A program made the translations under genes and the position numbers. This document shows, piece by piece, positions 1-10,300 of a stretch of DNA of 64,000 nucleotides (its first letter is position 1; every line of letters begins with the position of its first letter). Source of the stretch: Legionella quinlivanii (GTDB lineage Bacteria > Pseudomonadota > Gammaproteobacteria > Legionellales > Legionellaceae). The notes under the pieces were generated by a model that ran no database searches, was not told where the DNA came from, and saw only the letters and a list, made by a program, of their open reading frames with translations. Location: contig NZ_MVJN01000004.1 of assembly GCF_003265995.1 (NCBI RefSeq), positions 186,001 to 250,000 on the forward strand, written 5' to 3'.

Positions 1-1127
1 GTCACAAAGTCGTTACTTTTAACGAAACGGCGATCGCTGATTTCAAAATAACTGGCCTGACTAAGATCAGGGTCCAGGTAGGCGGTGGATATATTTCCTG
101 TTAAATATAACTCATAACCCTTCGTCGAATCTGATATCAATTTAAAATCACATCCGGGTCTTAAGTTACCCAAATGCAGGGCTTCATTTTCCGTTAAAGG
201 CGCGTTTATTTTTTTGTAAAAAGGAATTAAACATTCAGTGGTACCGTATAAATTGTAAAAAACAGTCTGCGGATTAATATCCTCATACCAGTCATTAATC
301 GTTTCAGCGTGAATTGGCTCCCCGCTTAATAATACCAGTCGAACTGTCTTTAAATACTCAGACAAATGCTGCTCCCTTAAATGCCTGACCAGTTGTTTGA
401 ATAAACTGGGGGTCAGGTTAAGAACCGTGATGCGCTTTGTTAACAATCCGTTGATAATCGCCTGCAATTTATTGCTAGAATGTCTATCAATAAAACAGAG
501 AGAAGCGCCTGAGAGCAATGGCACAAACAAAGCGCGGATTGACGCAGCAAATGAAAACTCACTGGTACACAAAAAACAGTCATCCTGCTTCAACTTAAAT
601 TCATCTACACACCAGTTGACATAATCAGACAGGGTATTGAATTGATAATGAACCGCCTTGGGAAATCCAGTCGTTCCGGATGTGAACAGGATTTCCCCAG
701 GTACTAAGCAAGCGTCTCTGAATATCTCAGGCTGATGATATAAAAACCCTTTATTTTCCCTGAACGTTTGAGAAAACTCTCCGCCCAATTCAGTCTGCAC
801 CAGCAATAAATCGATGGGATAGCGCTGCTGATAATTGTGGATTAATTCTGCAGAGGTTGAAGAATGCAAGGGAATAAAGCATCGATTACTGATTATCAGT
901 GCATAGCAGAGGCAAAGATAATCGATAGAAGGCATTCCCAAAACCATAACCGAATGAATGTTAAATGAGTTAATCCATTCCAGATATTCACCAACTTTCG
1001 CTAAGCATTGAGCTTTATCCAGAATTGTTGATTCATCAATCAGGCTCACTGATTGTTCTGGATCAGAAAAAACCGTCAGAATGCTTCTCGAAAGATCATT
1101 TTTAATACTCAGTGAAGAAAACTTCAT
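1..1127 (-). CDS. AMP-dependent acyl/aminoacyl ligase (adenylation domain), partial
   Basis: The first 375 codons of a minus-strand gene; the 3' end lies beyond the window. The ATG at 1127 is preceded by AAAGG at good spacing. The translation carries the adenylate-forming core motif LFTSGTTGFPK (A3) and, further on, NLYGTTE (A5), both hallmarks of the ANL superfamily (acyl-CoA/AMP ligases and NRPS adenylation domains). By family knowledge it activates a carboxylic or amino acid as acyl-AMP and passes it to CoA or a carrier protein. It diverges from the polyketide synthase at 1370, so it probably supplies the starter unit or the residue used at chain release. The C-terminal subdomain and any fused carrier domain cannot be seen, so the substrate and exact class remain open. 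Confidence 0.85.
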   Translation of the reverse strand, partial: MKFSSLSIKNDLSRSILTVFSDPEQSVSLIDESTILDKAQCLAKVGEYLEWINSFNIHSVMVLGMPSIDYLCLCYALIISNRCFIPLHSSTSAELIHNYQQRYPIDLLLVQTELGGEFSQTFRENKGFLYHQPEIFRDACLVPGEILFTSGTTGFPKAVHYQFNTLSDYVNWCVDEFKLKQDDCFLCTSEFSFAASIRALFVPLLSGASLCFIDRHSSNKLQAIINGLLTKRITVLNLTPSLFKQLVRHLREQHLSEYLKTVRLVLLSGEPIHAETINDWYEDINPQTVFYNLYGTTECLIPFYKKINAPLTENEALHLGNLRPGCDFKLISDSTKGYELYLTGNISTAYLDPDLSQASYFEISDRRFVKSNDFV

Positions 1128-1369
1128 CAGCTAACCTTTAGTGTAACAAGAGACAAATAAATGCAGGCCAAACATGGGCTCAACCCGCTTAGTCTGTCGC
1201 TATCTGCTATAAGTGTAAAATAGTTACTATAAAATCAGCTTCAACTTGTGTCATTTTCATAACCAGTCTTAATAAAGCGCTAAAGAAGAACTCTGATTTA
1301 ATAGAATTTATCACCAGTTTTTCCTATTATGAATACTTTGTTTATCGCATCTCTTTGCGATTATAGCGG
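1128..1369. promoter_or_regulatory. Divergent promoter region between ligase and polyketide synthase
   Basis: AT-rich 242-base gap between two divergent biosynthetic genes, so it must carry promoters for both. On the minus strand, TTGAAG and TATTTT stand about 16 bases apart near 1240-1220, a plausible but weak sigma-70 pair. No operator palindrome was recognised. Confidence 0.35.
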
Positions 1370-4300
1370 TTGATCAGCGTTTCGGAGCATGAATCAGTGG
1401 TAAAAATGGATAAAAGTGTGGAATCAAACTCTAATATAAGTGAACCGCTTGCAATTATCGGGATGAATTGCCTGTTTCCAGGCATGAATGCTGATATTGA
1501 AGATTGTGAGGCGTTTCATGCCATGTTGATGGAAGCCCAAACGCCAATAAAAGAGGTTCCGCCAAATCGCTGGAATATTGACGCCTATTATGATGCCGAT
1601 CGAAATAAAACTAATAAAATCATCAGCCGTAAAGGCGGGTTTTTAGAAGATCCCTATCTTTTCGATGCCGATTTTTTTAAAATATCGCCGGTTGAGGCGA
1701 AGCAAATAGATCCTCAGCACCGTCTTTTTTTAGAAGTGGCCATTCGCGCCTTAAATCATGCCAACATCAGCACTGATACTCTCACGGGTTCAGATACCGG
1801 AGTGTATTGCGGGCTATCTACCCATGAATACAATCAGTTAAACATTAAAGACCAAATCGAGTTCAATGAATACACTCCGGTGGGTGTGGCAGCAAGTGCC
1901 AGCGTGGGAAGACTCTGCCATTATCTGAACCTGAAAGGTCCGGCGATGGCCGTGGATACCGCCTGCTCCTCTTCATTGTCCGCCTTGTATCTCGCGGCGA
2001 ATGCGCTGCGAACAGGACAATGTCAGCTGGCGATTGTCGGAGGAGTCCATCTGAATCTCTGTCCGGAAAATTTTATTGGCGTATCACGAGCCAATATGCT
2101 CTCTGCGCGCGGTCAGTGCAGCAGTTTTGATAGTCAGGCAGACGGTTATGTACGCAGCGAAGGTGCTGCGGTGGTGATTGTAAAACGACTTAGTGATGCG
2201 ATAAAAGACGGGGATACCATCCATGCCGTGATAAAAAGCCTGGTGATGAACCAGGATGGAGGGGGCATCAGCATGGTTTCTCCCAATGTGGAAGCGCAAA
2301 TCGCCATGCATAAGGCTATTCTCGCTGACGCGGCAATAACTCCAGGAGACATTGATTACATTGAAACGCATGGAACCGGGACCACCGCCGGTGATACTGT
2401 AGAATTCAAAGCAATCGAAACAGTCCATCAAGGCCATCATTCAGAAACTAAGCCATTAATCGCAGGCGCATTAAAAAGCAATCTCGGCCATACCATTTCC
2501 TGTTCAGGACTTGCCTCGCTGATTAAGGTGATTTCTGCCTTAAAACATGAACACATTCCGCCAAACCTGCATTTTTCAAATCCTAATCAATCAATCCATC
2601 CAGAAATAATTCCAGCGCTGTTTCCAATAACCGCCGTTTCATATAAGAAACAGAATCATAAAAAACGAATCGCTCAGGTAACCAATTTTGGCTTCAGCGG
2701 AACCAATGTCAGCCTTTTAATCGAAGAGGCCCCTGAACAGCCCAAAAGAGTCACTGATGAGAATGAGCAGGAATGTTTTGTAATTTCCGCCAACAGCGAA
2801 AATTCATTACAACAGATGCTCAGACAATACCCTGACTTTCTGAAAAACAGCAGCGACAATTTACACGATATTTGCCTGAGTTTAATAAACTGCCGCAATC
2901 ATTATAAATTTCGCTGTGCTATTTTGGCGAGCGATAAACAGGAACTCGTGCGTGCGATTGAATCAGCCCATTATGCGATAGAAAAAGTTGCTGTCAAAAA
3001 AGACCGTCTGATTCTTGATACACCGAAAGCCATTTACCAGCAATTTATGGCCGGCCACAATGTCAAAACCCCGGAAAATATTGCTTATAACAAGGTTAAT
3101 TTACCGCTGTATTGCTTCGACAAAAAACATTTTTACCATGAACCGCATGCGATTGAAGCGATTGCACCCCAATTATTGGCAAAAGATGAACCCATTGCCA
3201 TTATTGGTATGAGTTGCCGTTTCCCCAAAGCGCCCAATCTTAATGAATTTCTTGCCCTTCTCGAACAAGGTAAAAGCGGGATGGATTTCATTCCCTTAGA
3301 TCGTTGGGATAATGACAAATTTTACGATCCCAATATTGAGACGCCCGGAAAACTCTACGTTAAGCAGCTTGGCTTACTCGATAATATTAAACAGTTTGAT
3401 GCCAATTTTTTTAATATCAGCCCTCGCGAAGCCAAGTTCATGTCGCCGCAATTGCGTATTTTTATGGAATGCAGCTATCATGCGCTGGAACATGCCAACC
3501 TCTCTCCTGACCTCATCAAAAACAGCAAAACAGGAGTATTCGTAGGGATTGGTACCAACGAATACCCGCGAATTATGGAAAACGCAGGCCTTGGGCTCGA
3601 AGATTTGAACATCTATTTCGCTACAGGCAATGTATTGAATGCCTTAGCCGGACGAGTCGCTTATGCCTTTGATTTACATGGCCCGGTTCAGGTGGTGGAT
3701 ACCGCCTGCTCGTCTTCAATGACTGCTATCCATAATGCCTGTCTTAGCTTGCAGGCGGGCGACTGCAGCATGGCGATAGCAGGAGGTGTTAATGTCATAT
3801 TAACCCCTAACTCCAATATTACCTTGTCCAAAGCCAAAATGCTGTCACCCGATAGCCGCTGTAAAACCTTTAGCGAGGATGCCGACGGCTATGCACGAAG
3901 TGAAGGCTGTGGTGTGATTATTTTAAAACCCTTACAGGCAGCCCTGAAAGACAATGATACTATTCTGGCGGTGATTAAAGGCACCGCAACTAACAGCAGC
4001 GGTAAAAGTGGTGGGTTTACTGTTCCCAATGGCATCGCTCAGGAAGAGGTTATCCGTCGCGCGCTGGCCAAGGCAAAACTCAATCCTCAGTCAATCGATT
4101 ACATTGAAGCCCATGGAACCGGCACCCCCTTGGCCGATCCCATTGAAATGAATACACTGACCAGAGTCTTTTCCTCTTCACACAGTCAGGCGCATCCGCT
4201 GTATGTGAGCTCGGTTAAAACCAATATTGGTCATAGCGAAAGCGCATCCGGTGTCGCAGGAGTCATTAAAACAGTCTTAAGTTTACAGAATGAACGTCTG

Positions 4301-7300
4301 TTTAAGCATTTAAACTTCAAAAGGCTAAACCCTGAGATTGAACTTAAAAATACTGCTATACCCTTAGAAACTATGCCTTGGCCTGACACTTCGGATTTAA
4401 AACGGGCAGGCGTCAGCTCCTTTGGATTTAGCGGCGCCAATGCGCATGCCGTAATTGAACAAGCTCCGGAACGCGCTGTTGAAAAAAAAGCGTTTTCCCA
4501 GGAATTTACCCTGATTTTATCCGCTAAAAGCCAGGAATCACTCGAATTACTTATCGCTCGCTATGAACAATATTTATCGGATACCGACGATGAGTTTGCC
4601 GATATCTGTTATACGGCGGCCACTTGCCGCGGTCACTATCTATTCAGAACCATTCTTCGCGCCAGTACCGCTGCTGAGGCGGCAACCCTTATCAGAAAAC
4701 GTCTTTACCTGATTTATCCGCTTAAAAAAGAAGAAGGAACTCGCTCTCAACCGCAGAGCCTTGATCAACTGCAAACGGCCTGGCAGGAAGGTTTGAGCTT
4801 CGACTGGCAAGCGTATTACCACTCGCTGAACATTCAATTTGAAAAGGTCAATTTACCGCTTTATGAATTTGATCGGCAGGAATACTGGTTTGAGAATAAG
4901 AACACTTCAACAGACACAGCAATCCCTGATGACTGGTGTTTTCAACTGCAATGGCAGCCCCAGGCCCTCAATAAACAGAATGCCGGTCAGAACCGCAAAC
5001 GCTGGCTTTTAATAGGAGCCTCTGAATTAGCCTCCGGTTTTGAAAACCAGGGCTTAAATATCATTCAAGCGGAAGAAAATTATTCTCTGGAAGATTTGGA
5101 TGGGGTTATTTTCGCTGCAAGCCTGCAGTCGATACCAATGGATGACATTCATTCGCTATTAGAATTTCAGAAAAACACCATTAAACAGCTCCTGAATTTA
5201 GTCAAAGAACTTGACGCAAAGCATGCTGACTTAAAGTTGATTGTGCTCAGTCATAACGGCATTGCAGAATTTGCAGGCGCTCCCAATCTGGCTAACAGCC
5301 CTCTTGCTGGTTTTTGCAAAACCCTCACACTGGAATTACCGCAATTTGAGAGCATTCTTATCGATTTCGATGAACTGGATATCCCCCGGATAGTGGATGA
5401 AATTTATTATAATCATGACGGCTCCTATGAGCATATGGTTGCCTATCGGCAGGGAAAGCGTCTGATAAGCCGGTTAAAGAAAATACCCTTGGCGGATGAA
5501 AAAAACAATCTGAATCCTAAGGCTCGCTATCTCATTAGCGGCGGACTGGGAGGCTTGGGTCTCATAAGCGCTAAGGCCTTACTGGCAAGCGGAGCCAGGG
5601 AATTAATTCTACTGGGTAGAAATCCTGAAAAACCAGGTATTGAAGAAAGGCTTAAGACAATTCAGCTGAATTATCCCGACGCCACTATTAAAACAATCAG
5701 TCTGGATATCACCGACAGGGAAAAACTGAGACAATTGCTTGTTGAGCTCAATAAAGATGGTATGTTAAAAGGAATTATTCATGCCGCCGGGGCCGCTGTA
5801 AAGGCCTCACTACTTGAACACCAGAATGTCGATGTCGATTATTTATTTTCCGCTAAAGTGGAAGGCAGCTGGTATCTGCATGAGCTAAGTCAGAACGTTG
5901 ATCTGGATTTCTTTATTGGATATTCCTCTATCTCCTCCGTTTTTGGCAGTAATAAAGAATCGGTTTACAGCGCCACCAACAGTTTTCTGGATGCTTTAAT
6001 GAGCTATCGGCGGCAGCTGGGATTGCCTGGTATAGCCATTCAATGGGGCCCCTGGGGGGAAGCCGGGATGTCAATCAAACGGGCCCGCGATCAGGGATTA
6101 AAAGAATCTTTAATCAGCAATGCCCAGGGACAGGAATTTATCAGAACCCTGCTCCATAGCGGATTAAAACAGCTGACAGTTATATCGCCTCAATACCTGC
6201 AATTCATGCTGGATTTTGTGCATAAGCCCCGCCCATTATTCTATCAGGCATTGGCGGAATCACTTGAGCAGGCAGCGGATGAAAAAGGGGCTCCATCAGA
6301 AGAACCCCGCTACTCATCGTGGCTTCAACACTATGCTCAATGCAGCGAGGATAAACGCCTGCAAAGCTGTAAAGCCCTGGTCACAGACGTCTGCAGGGAA
6401 ATTCTGGAAATTTCTGCACAGGAACCTCTTGATGAGGATGAAGGTTTTTTTGAAATTGGCTTTGACTCCTTAATGATGACCGAACTCGCAAGTTTATTAA
6501 GGAAAAAGCTGGAACCTTCGCTGAAACTTGCAGCGACCATCGGCTTTGATTATCCATCAATCAGCAAACTGGCTCAGTACATCCATAGCGAGCTTGGAGC
6601 TCGGACAATTGATCATTTGATTCAAACTGAGATGAAACCGCAAGAGGATGATATCGCCATTATTGGCATGAGCTGCTCTTTTCCCAAAGCCACTGATCTT
6701 GACGCATTTGAAGCCCTGCTCGAGCAGGGTTTAAGCGGCATCCAGGATATTCCTGTTGAGCGCTGGGATAATCGAAAATATTATGATCCGAATCGAAATG
6801 CTCCGGGTAAATCCTATGTCAGTAAAATGGGATTAATTGAGAATATCAAAGGCTTTGACGCCTCTTTTTTTGGAATTAGTCCGCGTGAAGCCAAATTGAT
6901 GGATCCCCAGCAGCGTCTTTTTCTGGAATGCAGTTATAAAGCACTGGAACATGCCAATTATCCCCCTGAATCCTTACGCGGCAGTCTAACCGGGGTCTTT
7001 GCGGGTGTTGGACCTAATGAATACTATGCAAGCCTTGAAAAATCCGGTTTTTCAAATGAAGAACTAAGCACTTTTTCGATTACCGGAAATGTATTAAACC
7101 TGATTCCAGGACGAGTTGCTTATATTTTTGACTTTAAAGGCCCATCCTTAAGTATCGATACCTCCTGTTCCTCGGCGCTGGTGGCTATTCATTATGCCTG
7201 TACCAGCCTGAAAAACGGTGAAATCGACTATGCCCTGGCAGGCGGCGTAAATGTATTATTGATGCCTGAATCCAATGTCACCCTATGCAGAGCCAATGCC

Positions 7301-10300
7301 TTATCGCCAGACGGCCAATGCAAGACTTTTGATGCCGAAGCCGATGGCTATGCCCGCGGCGAGGGTTGCGGCGTTCTCTTACTCAAACGTATGGCAGATG
7401 CGATTCGCGATAAAGACACTATCTTGGCGGTGATTAAAGCGTCGGCAGTCAATAACGATGGGAAGGCAGCGGGTTTAACCGTACCTAATGGCAAAAGCCA
7501 GGAAGCTGTAATGTTAAAAGCCCTGAAACAATCAGGTCTGGCCAGTGAGGACATCAGTTATATTGAAGCGCATGGTACAGGAACCCCTCTGGGTGATCCC
7601 ATTGAGGTGCATGCCATTCATAGCGTGTATGGCCAGGAGCGCCGTGATTCTTCCCTGTATCTTGGCAGTGTCAAGACGAACATCGGCCATCTTGAAGCGG
7701 CATCAGGCGTTGCCGGCATGATTAAAACCGTGATTGGCCTGCAACACAAAAAAATTTACAAGCATCTGAATTTTAAGCATTTAAACCCGAATATCAAAGT
7801 CAGGAATCCTTATATCGCTTTGCAGACATTGGACTGGAAAAGCTCTGGCCATTTAAGATATGCAGGTGTTAATTCATTTGGCTTTAGCGGCACCAATGCC
7901 CATGTCATTCTTCAGGAATTCCCGGAGAAAGCTTTTGTAGGCGCTTCAGAAAGTTCACAGTCATATGCTTTGATTTTGTCGGCAAAATCTCCTACAGCAC
8001 TTGAGAAGTTGACTGAGCGCTATCAGCAATTTCTGAAAACCACCTCAGCTCAATTCAGAGATATCTGCTTCACAGCAGCGACTTGCCGTGATCATTATGC
8101 CTATCGACTGGTTCTGGTAGCCAAAGATCCTGTTGAAGCCGCTCAAAAGATTAGCGATGATCAGCTGCTGTATTCCTGGAAAAATCAGACCGGGCATTTG
8201 GAGGAAACAACTCCCCTGTTGAAAAATCTGTTACTCAGTTATCTTCAGGGTAACACCATCGATTGGGCTTCTTTTTATCATGGTGAGAACGCTGAGTTCA
8301 TTAAGGTTAAATTACCTCACTATGTCTTTGAACGTAATGAATATTGGGCAGACAAAAAAAATGACCGCGCCTTGAATGTGGAACAAATTCATCCACTTTT
8401 GGGGCAAATGCTGACACTTCCGGATAATGAATTTCTCTTTAATCAGAAAACCAGTCTGGAGTTTTCAGGGTTTCTGGATCAATTTCAATTATTTGGCAAA
8501 ACGATATTTCCTGCCGCGGCCAGCATCGAATGCGGCCTGTCAGCAGCTAAATTGATTTTCAAAGAGTCCGCTCTTTGTATCGAGCAGTTTAATATGCTGT
8601 CTCATCTGGCCATTGGCCAGACCCTTGATTTGCAGTTCCAGGTAAAACCAGCTGACAATAATTCTTTTGATATCAGGCATTTCGTCAAAAAAGATGAGCA
8701 GTGGCAGTTATTTGCCACAATGACCTTGCATGCAAGCGAGTCGGAAACTCCTGAACAAATTGATCTTGAGCATCTGATATCGCAATATACTCAGCATTAC
8801 CAGCCCGAGCAAATCTACGACAAATTTAAGCAGGAATCCCAAAATTACGGTAAGTCCTTCCAGGTGCTGCAGGAAGTGCGCTTCAACGCGGACAGTCTGC
8901 TTGCAGAGATTCGCTTTGATAAAAGCAATGATGGCTATTATTATCATCCTGCATTGCTGGATGGCATCATGCAATCGGCCAGGCTTCTCTTAATTAGCGA
9001 AGGAAATTATCTTCCCTGCTCATTTTCGCGCATGACCAGTTTTCAGGAAGCGCCAAAAAGTGTTTGGGCACATCTTGTCAGACAAAAAGACTTTGACGGG
9101 AAAGACCCCGTTATTGAAATCAAATTGTATGATCATTCCGGTTTGCTGATTGCCCGCCTGGAGGGGCTTGTGTTAAAGCCCATTTCACGAAATGATCTGA
9201 ATTTACAAGAAGTAATGCTGCAAAATCTTTATGAAACCCAGTGGCATCAATTGCCTCCGATAAACTCTGTTCCAGAATTGCCAGAGTATTTAGTGATTGC
9301 CAGTGATCCACAAAAAGCAGTCCAACTGCTGGGCGATATTAAATACCGATTGTTTTCCAATGTCAGTCAGCTGATGAACCTGACTGATAAAAATATCATT
9401 TTCCTATATGAGCAAGGTCAGTTTCATGAACTCGTCCATTGCTGCCAGCAGCTATTTAAATCCCGCCCGCAAAGCTTCCTCTTGCTGACTGAAAACGCAC
9501 ATGCCATTCACGATGGAGAAAAAGTAAATCCTTATCACAGTATGGCGAACGCATTCTGGCGAAGCTTTAGAAATGAATGGGATTTGAACCGCAACTTTAC
9601 AGTGGATTTAGATGACGAGAGTGATTTATTGTCGGTTATACCTCACCTGCTGAATCCAGGCGAGGAAAATCAGTTTGCGCTCCGGGAAGGCGTATATGTG
9701 CCTCGAATCAAAAGAAAAGAATTAAGCAGCCCCATTGAGAATGAAGAACAGATATTCGACAACAAAAGCAGTTGCCTGATTACTGGCGGCACCGGGGCTA
9801 TTGCGGCCGATCTGATTGACTATCTCATTGAAAGAGGCGCCAGACATATAATTATTACCAGCAGAAGCCCCTGCCCGCCCGCGACAGAGAATATAATTGA
9901 AGCTGCCCGATTCAAGCAGGTTACTATCAGGCACTATCAGGCAGATGCCAGCAATTACCAGCAAATGGACGCATTGTTCAATGAAATTCAGCAAAAATAC
10001 CCGCCATTGACAGCAGTATTTCATCTCGCCGGTATAGTACGAGATGGTTTAATTATCAATTTGAGCGACGAAGATCTACAAGCGGTGTTGAGTTCTAAAA
10101 TGGACAGCGCTTTGATTTTGCATCAGCTCACCCAGTCACTGCCCTTGAAATGGTTTGTATTGTTTTCCTCGACTGCTTCCTTATTGGGCGCACGTGGGCA
10201 GGCAAACTATGTCGCTGCCAATGGTTTTTTAGATGGCCTGGCTCATTTTCGAAAACAGCAGGGACTGCCGGGATTATCCATCAATTGGGGTCCCTTTAAC

